Assembly (NCBI GenBank): GCA_007120385.1 | Contig: SKNT01000027.1 | Coordinates: forward strand, 1-56,794 | DNA from: Balneolales bacterium | Lineage (GTDB): Bacteria > Bacteroidota > Rhodothermia > Balneolales > Natronogracilivirgulaceae | Length of the DNA: 56,794 nt | Direction: 5' to 3' | Part shown: positions 45,368 through 53,308 of the stretch, piece by piece | Numbering within the stretch: position 1 is the stretch's first letter | Layout: every line of letters begins with the position of its first letter | Notes under the pieces: model-generated | Databases searched by the model: none | What the model was told of the DNA's origin: nothing | Seen by the model: only the letters and a program-made list of their open reading frames with translations | Translations under genes and position numbers: made by a program

Positions 45368-46015
45368 GTGAAATACATAGCCATCCTCGATTATCTGCGA
45401 CTTGACAACGGCATGTTCATGAAGTCATTTTCAGAAGCCATGGGCCGTCAGAGTGGTTGCTCCGGCATCATCATACACGGCGACAGCGGGTACACGGAAC
45501 GCCTGATCCAGACGGGTATAATGAGGGAGGATGCGATATTACGCAGCACCAGGGATCTGAATCACAGAATTGTGGCTCTTCTTGCCGACAGCGGAGTTTC
45601 CGGCATAGGTGTCAACGGATATCAGAAAAAAATCGTCCGCCTCACCGGCCGGGATATCCTGGTGGATCGGGACTGGCTTGAGGTACGTCCACCCGGTACA
45701 CATATCATTCTTTCCAACCTTGCCTGGGATGATGCACATCAAAAGGCAGCCCCGGTGCCCCTTCCCGTGCTTGCCGATGCGCTCAGCACCCAGCTGAATC
45801 GACAGACCGTGATCATTTTTTCACTCAATGACAGTGGTGATCCTGTTATTTTCAAAAAAAACAGCGGCCATGATTCTAATAGCAACTCAAAACAGGAACT
45901 TTTAGAATTGGTTCCTGATGACCTTCGTCCCCTGCCCAAAAACTGCTATTTAGGCACTACAGAGGCCTTTGGAAACCTTCCTGACAAGTCGGGCCTGCGA
46001 CATTTCTCATCATAA
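45368..46015 (+). CDS. Divergent amino-acid-kinase-fold protein (acetylglutamate-kinase-like)
   Basis: This is a 215-residue protein with no confident family. It begins with GTG at 45368. The order of segments resembles N-acetylglutamate kinase: 'GIIIHGDSGYTERLIQTGI' (about 33-51) at the place of the HGGG substrate loop, 'STRDLNHRIVALLADSGVSG' (about 61-80), and 'PVLADALSTQLNRQTVIIFS' (about 136-155) at the place of the nucleotide-binding 'AxxxAxxLxAxxLIxLTD'. The N-terminal KxGG is missing and HGGG has become HGDS. It is therefore either an inactive relative or a false resemblance. The 144 bases upstream contain a CCTCCT/AGGAGG hairpin without a T run. Confidence 0.6.
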   Translation: MKYIAILDYLRLDNGMFMKSFSEAMGRQSGCSGIIIHGDSGYTERLIQTGIMREDAILRSTRDLNHRIVALLADSGVSGIGVNGYQKKIVRLTGRDILVDRDWLEVRPPGTHIILSNLAWDDAHQKAAPVPLPVLADALSTQLNRQTVIIFSLNDSGDPVIFKKNSGHDSNSNSKQELLELVPDDLRPLPKNCYLGTTEAFGNLPDKSGLRHFSS

Positions 46016-46087
46016 CATATCCAAATCGGACCTCATTTATGAGATTTTTTAAAAAAATCTGCTTTTTAATAACGTAATTAGCGATTT

Positions 46088-46116
46088 TTAACTTGACATG
46101 TTGGATTGCTTATAAT
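46088..46116 (+). promoter_or_regulatory. Promoter of the H1-like gene
   Basis: A consensus -10 hexamer TATAAT lies at 46111-46116, 73 bases before the gene. At 17-base spacing the -35 position is TTAACT (46088-46093). A perfect TTGACA at 46093-46098 is only 12 bases from the -10, too close for standard use. The leader of about 65 bases is AT-rich and ends ATAACGGAGTTAATTC before the ATG, with GGAG 7 bases upstream. Confidence 0.5.
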
Positions 46117-46189
46117 TAGCTTCTATCGAACGGAGGCGAGACGTCTTCTTGTAACATGTAATTCAATTGAAAAATAACGGAGTTAATTC

Positions 46190-46363
46190 ATGAACAGATT
46201 CAACGAAATAAAAGCTTTGGTTGATGATTTAGAGGTGGATATGGAGAAGTTCTACAGCAAAGGCAACAAAACTGCTGGAACTCGCGCAAGGAAAACACTC
46301 CAGGATCTTAAAAAATTGTCCCAGGATATCCGTGTTGATATCCAGAACAGCAAAAAGCAGTAA
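46190..46363 (+). CDS. Histone H1-like small DNA-binding protein (Hc1 type)
   Basis: This is a 57-residue, helix-forming protein starting MNRFNEIKALVDDLEVDMEK and ending SKKQ. The pattern 'FYSKGNKTAGTRARKTLQDL' followed by a short Lys/Gln helix is that of the small H1-like proteins of Bacteroidota and relatives, which share the N-terminal part of chlamydial Hc1. It is expected to bind DNA and help compact the nucleoid. It has its own consensus-type -10 box, a GGAG site and a strong terminator, so it is likely a single-gene, highly expressed unit. Confidence 0.9.
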   Translation: MNRFNEIKALVDDLEVDMEKFYSKGNKTAGTRARKTLQDLKKLSQDIRVDIQNSKKQ

Positions 46364-46394
46364 AGGAAGCTTTACTTACTTTTTAATGTTTTAG

Positions 46395-46428
46395 AAAGCC
46401 ATTTCGAGCAATCGATATGGCTTTTTTT
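46395..46428 (+). terminator. Rho-independent terminator of the H1-like gene
   Basis: AAAGCCAT (46395-46402) pairs with ATGGCTTT (46417-46424). Inside, TCGA pairs with TCGA across a GCAA tetraloop (GNRA type), with one T-T mismatch between the two helices. A run of seven T closes it (46422-46428). It lies 31 bases after the stop codon and 29 before the end of the convergent M42 gene, where the complementary A run could also serve in part. Confidence 0.9.
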
Positions 46429-46456
46429 ATTGCTGTACCGCGGGTGTATTGCGCAG

Positions 46457-47530
46457 TTAGAAAAGAGAGAAACGCTGCTCAACCTGCAGGGCCAGTACAG
46501 ACTCCGCAAGAAAATCCGTGAGATGTGACACATCAGCAAGGGATGCCATCTCAACCGGGCTGTGCATGTAGCGCAACGGAAGGGACACCAGCCCGATCGG
46601 AATTCCCCTTTTTTGATAAAAAATGCTGTCCGCATCCGTTCCGGTTCGCGACCCGGAAGCCTCCCTCTGAATTGGAATGCCCGTTTTTTCCGCTATTTTT
46701 TCGAAATGTTCCAACACGACAGGATGGTTGGCTCCGCCATGGTTGATCACCGGTCCCATACCCAGTTTTACAAGGCCATGCTGCTTGTGGTTGATTCCCG
46801 GGGTGTCTGTGGCATGGGTTACATCAGTAACGAATGCCACATCCGGTTCATAGCGGTAGGCCATCATCCTGGCCCCGAAACCGCCAACCTCTTCCTGCAC
46901 CGCATTCAGCACTATGACATTAACGTTCAGCTCCGAACGCCTGATATTGAGGATCTCGAGAACCCGTGCAATGACAAACCCTCCTATTCTGTTATCAAGC
47001 GCACGACCGCAAATCAGTTCATCGGAAAGAAATTCAAACTGCTCGGCCAGTGTTACCGGGTCCCCGATCCGTATCATTCCAAGCGCCTCTTCCCTGTTCG
47101 AGGCCCCTATGTCAATGAACAGGTCACTCCATTTCGGCAATTTGTTGTTTTCACGATCCTGAAGATGTATCGCTGTATTGCCGATGATACCGCTCACAAT
47201 TCCATCCCGGCTGTGAATAAACACCTTGCGCGCTCTTGCAATGCCCGGATCACTGCCACCTACCCTGTTGATGTACAAGAAACCGGATTCGTCAACATAC
47301 TGTACGATCATCCCGATTTCATCACAATGTGCTTCCAGCATGACCGTGATTGCAGACGGGTCCACATCAAGCCTGGCTGCCGCCGAACCGTAAGCATCGG
47401 TCTCTACCTTGTCGGCAACAGAACTAACAAAATCCAGCCAGACCTGCTGACCTGCTTTTTCGAACCCTGTCGGACTGGGAGTCACCAGCAGATTTTCCAA
47501 AAACTCTTCCGTTCTTTTGTCAAATGTCAT
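46457..47530 (-). CDS. M42 family metallopeptidase (glutamyl aminopeptidase-like)
   Basis: This 357-residue cytoplasmic peptidase has the two-zinc site motifs of family M42: 'EAHCDEIGM' (about 67-75), 'CGRALDNRIGGF' (about 173-184), 'AVQEEVGGFGAR' (about 209-220) with the catalytic Glu pair, 'DVTHATDTPG' (about 235-244) and the final zinc His in 'LRYMHSPVE' (about 321-329). Such enzymes form dodecameric shells and remove N-terminal residues from peptides. Start is ATG 47530; the 182-base gap to the divergent HD gene (47531-47712) has no clear promoter match. It stands alone. Confidence 0.95.
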   Translation of the reverse strand: MTFDKRTEEFLENLLVTPSPTGFEKAGQQVWLDFVSSVADKVETDAYGSAAARLDVDPSAITVMLEAHCDEIGMIVQYVDESGFLYINRVGGSDPGIARARKVFIHSRDGIVSGIIGNTAIHLQDRENNKLPKWSDLFIDIGASNREEALGMIRIGDPVTLAEQFEFLSDELICGRALDNRIGGFVIARVLEILNIRRSELNVNVIVLNAVQEEVGGFGARMMAYRYEPDVAFVTDVTHATDTPGINHKQHGLVKLGMGPVINHGGANHPVVLEHFEKIAEKTGIPIQREASGSRTGTDADSIFYQKRGIPIGLVSLPLRYMHSPVEMASLADVSHLTDFLAESVLALQVEQRFSLF

Positions 47531-47712
47531 GATTATTGCGGTTTGGATGTTTAAGACTTCAAATAATACTTATTTTCACAGACCATTTCAGTACTTTATG
47601 CCACCCGATTTCATTGCATTGGGCATCCCTGGCTGGAAAACACGGTGAAGACCGTTGGCAGATGGTAGATAGCAAACACACCGGGCCGGTGATCACGCCC
47701 TAAACAACAATT

Positions 47713-48972
47713 ATGGATAAATCCACACAATACAAAATTTTTACGGATCCGGTTCACGGCTTCATCCATGTACCCAAGGGCATCGTGCTGAAGCTGCTGG
47801 ACCACCCTTTTGTGCAGCGATTACGCAGAATACGGCAACTTGGTTTGGCGAACACCGTGTTTCCGGGTGCCGAGCACTCACGTTTTTCACATGCCCTCGG
47901 CGCACTCGGCCTCATGCAGCGGGTGCTGCTTCACCTGCGGGAACGGGACACCACCATAACCCACAGGGAATTTGAAAGCACACTCATTGCCATTCTCCTG
48001 CACGATATTGGCCATGGCCCGTTCTCTCACACACTGGAGAAAAGCATTATCCGCAATACCCACCATGAAGAGCTTACATTGCTGCTCATGGAGGAGCTCA
48101 ACCGCCAGTTTGAAGGGCAGCTGGATATGGCCATTGCAATCTTTACGGGAAATTATCCCAAAAAATTCCTTCATCAGCTGATTGCTTCCCAACTCGACAT
48201 CGACCGACTTGACTATATCAGGCGTGATGGTATGTTTACGGGCGTTCAGGAAGGAGCCATTGGAATCGACCGGATCATACGGACCATGAGGGTGCACCAG
48301 GGCAATATTGTCATCGACAAAAAGGGGATATACGCCATTGAGAACTACATCGTTGCCCGGCGCCTGATGTACATGCAGGTCTATCTTCACAAAACCGTTC
48401 TGGGCGGTGACAAGCTGCTCCTCGCCATACTTCAGCGGGTCCGGCAACTCCTGGATCAGGGTGTTGACCTTCCATTTTATTCACCGGCGCTGGAGTTTTT
48501 CTTCAAGGATAAAAAGGCGGCATCCCAAAAAGTAACCAAAAAGGCACTAAATTCTTTTGTTGATCTGGATGATAATGATATCTTGATTAATCTGAAGTAC
48601 TGGCAGCATTTGGACCATGCCGTATTGCGTGATTTGTGCCATCGTTTCCTGAACCGTGATTTCTTCCGCACCACTTTTCTTGACAGGAAGCCATCCCAAA
48701 AACAACTTGCACGTTGGAAAGAACGCACGGCCGAAGCTCTTGATCGCATGGGCCTGCCTCATGACGAAGATACCGTTGGTTGCTATCTGTTTTACGACTT
48801 CAGCCAGAGTGAGGCTTATACATATCACAGCGACGGAATCTGGATTCTGCAGCATGATGACATCGCGGTCGAATTTTCAAAAGCTTCTGACAATCAACAT
48901 ATACTGGCACTCACCAAGCCCGTTATCAAGTATTACATCGTACACCTTAAAGAAGTCTCCCTGCATTCCTGA
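47713..48972 (+). CDS. HD-domain phosphohydrolase (SAMHD1/dGTPase-like)
   Basis: The protein has 419 residues. The HD metal site is complete: 'HSRFSHALGALGLM' (about 56-69, first His), 'LLHDIGHGPFSHTLE' (about 96-110, His-Asp) and 'ASQLDIDRLDYIRRDG' (about 158-173, second Asp). Layout and length match the bacterial SAMHD1-like group (YwfO type) rather than E. coli Dgt. Members hydrolyse dNTPs or related nucleotides to nucleosides and triphosphate. The 'DPVHGFIHVP' start (about 12-21) is typical. The downstream FecR-like gene starts 6 bases after its stop. Confidence 0.92.
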   Translation: MDKSTQYKIFTDPVHGFIHVPKGIVLKLLDHPFVQRLRRIRQLGLANTVFPGAEHSRFSHALGALGLMQRVLLHLRERDTTITHREFESTLIAILLHDIGHGPFSHTLEKSIIRNTHHEELTLLLMEELNRQFEGQLDMAIAIFTGNYPKKFLHQLIASQLDIDRLDYIRRDGMFTGVQEGAIGIDRIIRTMRVHQGNIVIDKKGIYAIENYIVARRLMYMQVYLHKTVLGGDKLLLAILQRVRQLLDQGVDLPFYSPALEFFFKDKKAASQKVTKKALNSFVDLDDNDILINLKYWQHLDHAVLRDLCHRFLNRDFFRTTFLDRKPSQKQLARWKERTAEALDRMGLPHDEDTVGCYLFYDFSQSEAYTYHSDGIWILQHDDIAVEFSKASDNQHILALTKPVIKYYIVHLKEVSLHS

Positions 48973-48978
48973 ATTTTT

Positions 48979-50163
48979 ATGAATTACCGATATAAAGCAC
49001 TTGTGATGGCCACCGCGCTGCTGGCTGTTCTACCGGGAACGGTGTTGTTTGGGCTGCTGCAAGGGCCGGACGCCGGATTAGCCAGCACAGAAGCTGCGCT
49101 TCTCCCTGAGAACGAAGCAGAAGCACGTCTGACTTCTCATAACGAAACAATTCCGGATACCTCAGCGAAGTCTGATACAGCATCGGTGCATGAGTCCATA
49201 CAGAACCAGCCCCGGAAGACAATTATTCCTCCAGACACAACCCGCGTCGAAGAGGCTTCTTTTGCCCGCATCACTTTATCGCATCCGGGCCTCAGGGTCA
49301 AGCGCAATGGCAAGCCTGTCGATATCACCGAGGACACGAACCTGCTCCCGGGCGATGAATTGGAGACCTGTGCCAGACACTTTGCTGTCATTGAATTCCA
49401 TCCGGCAGGAACAATGATCCTCTACCCCGCATCCAAAGTCATATTTGACCCGGATGGCTCATATCTTGCCCTTAAAAGTGCGGAAATTCTCTATGAAAAC
49501 GGTACCGGGGAATCCTCCTTTCCTGATATTGTCCACTGTTTTGACGATTCGCTGTATCAAAACCATGACACCCTGCCGGTATCATTCGGTATCCACTGCC
49601 GCGGAGAGTCGGGCATGATACTCACATCCAAATCGGGAACCATGTGGTGGAGCTGCAAGGGCGCGCCTTGCGAGGTGCTTGCCGGAGAGGGGCTCATGGG
49701 ACGGATTACCACAGCCAACTATTCCACAATTACTCCTCCGTCGCAGCCAAACATAACCACCGCATACGTAGTACCCCGGATAATAACGGATAATCCCGAG
49801 ACCGGCCGGCAGGACAAAATCGATTATTCGGCTACCATTATGTGGAATCCGGTTGCCATGGCAGACCAGTACCTGGTCCATATTTATCAGGATAACGATG
49901 ACCGGAGCCACCAGACGATCACTCTCCATCACCGGAACCAGATCACCACTGATCTGCCCGGTCCCGGCAGTTATATAGCTAGGATCATGGCAGTCGATTA
50001 TTATGGCGTCTCCGGAGTCTGGTCAGATCCGCTCTCTTTCACGGCACAACCACACTCTGAAGATGAGTACCCGGATCTGGAACCCGAATCCCCCCAGCCT
50101 GAAGACACTCTTTCTCCCAATCAGGGTGAAACAGCCGGATCTTTCAATATCATGAACATGTAG
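48979..50163 (+). CDS. Secreted FecR-like domain protein with fibronectin-like C-terminus
   Basis: This 394-residue protein has an N-terminal signal or anchor helix (about 5-27) and a low-complexity region (about 28-90). A FecR-type beta domain (about 92-225) follows, with 'GLRVKRNGKPVDITEDTNLL' and 'GDELETCARHFAVIEFHPAG'. An all-beta segment (about 275-360, 'ATIMWNPVAMADQYLVHIYQ') resembles a fibronectin type III fold. The tail is acidic and Pro-rich. FecR domains usually belong to anti-sigma factors, but no sigma gene or cytoplasmic anti-sigma part exists here, so a structural or binding role is more likely. The four paired cysteines in the FecR part could form disulfides. Function unknown. 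Confidence 0.75.
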   Translation: MNYRYKALVMATALLAVLPGTVLFGLLQGPDAGLASTEAALLPENEAEARLTSHNETIPDTSAKSDTASVHESIQNQPRKTIIPPDTTRVEEASFARITLSHPGLRVKRNGKPVDITEDTNLLPGDELETCARHFAVIEFHPAGTMILYPASKVIFDPDGSYLALKSAEILYENGTGESSFPDIVHCFDDSLYQNHDTLPVSFGIHCRGESGMILTSKSGTMWWSCKGAPCEVLAGEGLMGRITTANYSTITPPSQPNITTAYVVPRIITDNPETGRQDKIDYSATIMWNPVAMADQYLVHIYQDNDDRSHQTITLHHRNQITTDLPGPGSYIARIMAVDYYGVSGVWSDPLSFTAQPHSEDEYPDLEPESPQPEDTLSPNQGETAGSFNIMNM

Positions 50164-50225
50164 TCTTATGAAGGTTGGATGTGCTGCCGGGTTCTTCATT
50201 AAGCCGCAAACAGCCATCCGGGTAT

Positions 50226-51941
50226 TCATTGGAACATGTTGGCCCTGAGCACCCTGTTATATGGATCAATCCTCAGCTTGTCCGGCCCGGGCAATGGTAT
50301 CACTGTTTTACCGTCAGGAACAACGCTCTTCAGCTCCTCCCCATCCCAGATTTCCACCGGCATGGGAAACTCGCGTCCGGATGGCACAGACCATGATAGC
50401 AGCACTCCCCCATCCGTTTTTTTCTTCTTAAGGACGGGAAGGTTGCTGTAACGCAAATATGCGTCAAAAAACCAGTCCAGATCCCTTTCCGCAATCCGCT
50501 CAACAATGGACAGGTACTCACTGGTATTTGTAAACCTGGCCGGAACAGTATCAGCGTCCCCCTTTTCAGATATGCCACCCGGATAGACCATTTCCCTGAG
50601 AGATGCAAAAAAAAGCTCATCCCCAATCAACTTGCGTAACGTGTGCAACACCCAGGCTCCTTTCATGTAGATGTCCCTCCCCTCGAACATTTCCCTGGTG
50701 GACCGGGACTGTTCCGGAGCGATCGGTATGTTGTTCTCAATGCGCTCGTAAAGGCGCTTCATGAAATACCGGTACTGCTCCTTTCCGTGGAGATGTTCTG
50801 CATAAAGCGGCTGCATGTAGGTGCCGAATCCTTCATGTATCCAGAAGTCTTTCCAGTCATACGCTGTCACAAAATTCCCCCACCATTCATGTGACAGTTC
50901 ATGGTGATGCAAATCATCAAAGCCTGAATCCGTGTCAAAGACCGTATCGTCCTGGTAACCGGCGCCATAGGCGATGATCGTCTGATGCTCCATGCCAAAG
51001 AATGGGGCTTCGGCTATGCCATATTTTTCATGCCTGTAGGGATACGGGCCAAGCAACTCCTCGAAAAAACGCATGTGATCCACTACCTGTCCCATCAGTA
51101 TCTCCGCTTTTCCCCTGTTCTCCGGCAGCGCCCAGAATATAACCGGAAAAACATCCCCGGTTACGCTCTCATAGTGCCTGGTGATCTCAACATAGGGACC
51201 AATGTTGATGCTCACGGCATAGTTGCTTATGGGTGCGTTTGTAACCCAGTGAAAGGTGCGAGAGCCGGGACGGTACTGGTCCACCGAACGCAACAAGCCG
51301 TTGGAAACCGCCACAACATCTTCGGGAACAGTAATCCGCAGTGATACAGAATCTGGCCGGTCTGATGGATGGTCCTTTACCGGCCACCAGATATCTGCTC
51401 CGTTCACCTGGCATGACACGCCAATCCAGGGCATTCCATCCTGTGTCCGTTGCCAGGTGAATCCCCCCTCCCATGGAGGATTGGGGGCTTCCCTGGGTTT
51501 GCCGGCATAATGGACGGAAACACTCAGATGTTCGCCCGGTGTCAGTTTTTCAGGCAACGGTGCCACTATCAAACCATTTTTGTGTTCAAAAGCAAGAAGC
51601 TGGTCGTCCGCTCCACCGGAACGGTGAAATACCACTTTGTCAACATCGAATACGGTGTCCAGATGTACGACATACCTGCAGGTTTCCCGGATAACATGAG
51701 CCTGCATGTTTACCGAACCGGATATGGTACTGTCAGCCGGGCTCACAGTCAGTTCCAGATCATAGAAGTACACATTCAGTGCAGCCTGCTCCTTCAGCAG
51801 CATTCCACCGGAGTCGAGAATGTTGTTTTCATACTCGCTCAACGGCACTGTTACCGGGATATCTGCCAGGGCAATTGTGGCTGAAGCGAGTAAGATCAGC
51901 TGAAAACAAATCAGTTTTGACAGCGGGATACGAACCGTCAT
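50226..51941 (-). CDS. M1 family zinc aminopeptidase, secreted
   Basis: The protein has 571 residues and a signal peptide (about 1-27, ending TIALA). The N-terminal beta domain includes 'STISGSVNMQAHVIRETCRY'. The catalytic domain has the GAMEN-equivalent 'FFGMEHQT', H347-E348-L-S-H351 followed by EWWGN, and E370 in 'WIHEGFGTY', the exact HExxH-18-E zinc site, with a Tyr further on ('RDIYMKGAWVL'). There is no C-terminal HEAT domain, so it is a short bacterial type. It would trim N-terminal residues from peptides in the periplasm. Start overlaps the folA stop by 4 nt (51938-51941). Confidence 0.94.
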   Translation of the reverse strand: MTVRIPLSKLICFQLILLASATIALADIPVTVPLSEYENNILDSGGMLLKEQAALNVYFYDLELTVSPADSTISGSVNMQAHVIRETCRYVVHLDTVFDVDKVVFHRSGGADDQLLAFEHKNGLIVAPLPEKLTPGEHLSVSVHYAGKPREAPNPPWEGGFTWQRTQDGMPWIGVSCQVNGADIWWPVKDHPSDRPDSVSLRITVPEDVVAVSNGLLRSVDQYRPGSRTFHWVTNAPISNYAVSINIGPYVEITRHYESVTGDVFPVIFWALPENRGKAEILMGQVVDHMRFFEELLGPYPYRHEKYGIAEAPFFGMEHQTIIAYGAGYQDDTVFDTDSGFDDLHHHELSHEWWGNFVTAYDWKDFWIHEGFGTYMQPLYAEHLHGKEQYRYFMKRLYERIENNIPIAPEQSRSTREMFEGRDIYMKGAWVLHTLRKLIGDELFFASLREMVYPGGISEKGDADTVPARFTNTSEYLSIVERIAERDLDWFFDAYLRYSNLPVLKKKKTDGGVLLSWSVPSGREFPMPVEIWDGEELKSVVPDGKTVIPLPGPDKLRIDPYNRVLRANMFQ

Positions 51942-52417
51942 GGTTTGCGGATTCGTTCATAGTCAACAAAAGCGAAATCCTCCTGCTCCTCCCTGGCAAC
52001 CTCTTTCCAGACTGTACCGATTTCGTGCCGGTATTCCGGAAAAAAGGTATCCCCCTGATAAATCTGGTGGATGTGAGTCATCTCAAGGCGGTCACAGGAC
52101 GGATAAAAGAGCCGGTATATCTCAGCACCACCGATGATGTAGATTTTCTCTTCATCGCGAAGCAGCTTCAGGACCTGCTCCTTGTTCCGGCAAACTTCCA
52201 CATTCTCATAATTTCTGGATCGTGTAAGTATTATGTTGCGACGGCCTGGCAACGGTTTCTCACTGAGTTCGTCAAACACTCCCCTGCCCATGACCACGCA
52301 ATGGCCCCGGGTACGGTTTTTGAAATGTGCCAGATCCTCCGGGATGTGCCAGGGCAAAGAACCTTTCCTGCCGATCACCAGATTTGGATCATGCGCGGCT
52401 ATCATGCTGATTGTCAT
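51938..52417 (-). CDS. folA: Dihydrofolate reductase
   Basis: DHFR reduces dihydrofolate to tetrahydrofolate with NADPH, regenerating the cofactor used by thymidylate synthase. The 159-residue product has 'MIAAHDPNLVIGRKGSLPWH' (about 5-24), the catalytic Asp in 'PEDLAHFKNRTRG' (about 26-38), 'VVMGRGVFDEL', 'RRNIILTR' and 'IIGGAEIYRLF' (about 93-103). All key residues are present. It follows thyA by 12 bases, the classic thyA-folA pair, and is coupled to the M1 peptidase gene. Confidence 0.97.
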   Translation of the reverse strand: MTISMIAAHDPNLVIGRKGSLPWHIPEDLAHFKNRTRGHCVVMGRGVFDELSEKPLPGRRNIILTRSRNYENVEVCRNKEQVLKLLRDEEKIYIIGGAEIYRLFYPSCDRLEMTHIHQIYQGDTFFPEYRHEIGTVWKEVAREEQEDFAFVDYERIRKP

Positions 52418-52429
52418 GGCATCAGTGAA

Positions 52430-53278
52430 TTAAACCGCAACCTCAAATGGTATGCGTGGATGTGGGTTGTAATCTATCAGATGGAAGTCTTCAAAGGTAA
52501 GTTCATCAATGTCTTTCGCAGCGACCTCAAGACGCGGGAGCGGACGCGGGTGCCGTTTGAGCTGTTCCTTCAGCCCATCAACATGGTTCACGTAGATATG
52601 GGCATCCACAATCGTGTGGGCAAAAATGCCAGGTTCCAGTCCGGTGAGTTTCGCCATGACGATGGTCAGCGCCGAATAGCAGGCCAGGTTGAACGGGATC
52701 CCCAGGGCAATGTCACCGGAACGCTGGGTGAGGTGGCAGTTCAGCCTCCCGTCGGCCACATTGAAAATAAACATGACATGGCAGGGAGGCAGTGCCATCT
52801 TTCCCAGAAGACCGGGATGCCAGGCACTGATCACTATGCGCCTGCTATGCGGATCGGTGCGCAGCAGTTTCAGGGCGTTACGGATCTGATCATACTCCAT
52901 ATTCTTGTAAACCGTCTGCCGGAGCGTTCCGGCATCCCCTTCCAGATCAATCTCCTCCTCGTCGAAATAGGGAAAGCGCCGCCACATGACCGGATAAATG
53001 GGACCTACATGACCGTCCTCCCGGGCCCAGGCATCCCAGATATGGCAGTCGTTCTCATCTCGCAACCATCGGATGTGGTCTTCTCCCCTTAGATACCACA
53101 ACAGTTCCAGTATAACCGACCGAAACGGAACTTTCTTGGTCGTCAGAAGCGGGTACCCATCCGCCAGGTCAACCTTGTAGAATTCACTGAATGAAGATAT
53201 GGTATCAACGCCGGTGCGGTTCTTTTTTCGAATGCCATTGCTGAGAACACGGTCGACCAGATCCAGGTATGCCTTCAT
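52430..53278 (-). CDS. thyA: Thymidylate synthase
   Basis: ThyA methylates dUMP to dTMP with methylene-THF. The 282-residue protein has 'GVDTISSFSEFYKVDLADGY' near the start and 'KVPFRSVILELLWYLRG' (about 49-65). The catalytic Cys lies in 'LPPCHVMFIF' (about 167-176), with 'LTQRSGDIALGIPFNLACYS' after it. 'HTIVDAHIYVNHVDGLKEQL' and the ending 'IPFEVAV' complete it. It is about 18 residues longer than E. coli ThyA. It heads the thyA-folA-M1 unit and lies 30 bases downstream of the ilvE stop. Confidence 0.97.
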   Translation of the reverse strand: MKAYLDLVDRVLSNGIRKKNRTGVDTISSFSEFYKVDLADGYPLLTTKKVPFRSVILELLWYLRGEDHIRWLRDENDCHIWDAWAREDGHVGPIYPVMWRRFPYFDEEEIDLEGDAGTLRQTVYKNMEYDQIRNALKLLRTDPHSRRIVISAWHPGLLGKMALPPCHVMFIFNVADGRLNCHLTQRSGDIALGIPFNLACYSALTIVMAKLTGLEPGIFAHTIVDAHIYVNHVDGLKEQLKRHPRPLPRLEVAAKDIDELTFEDFHLIDYNPHPRIPFEVAV

Positions 53279-53308
53279 GAAAACTCCGTTTCAGATTCAT
53301 ATATCAAT

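Noticed and set aside
46093-46116. TTGACA paired with TATAAT as a sigma-70 promoter
   Set aside because: The spacing is 12 bases, too short; TTAACT at 17-base spacing is used instead in the annotation.
51779-53092. 437-residue plus-strand frame opposite the folA, thyA and M1 genes
   Set aside because: Both folA and thyA are unmistakable on the minus strand; the long frame is a shadow spanning three genes.
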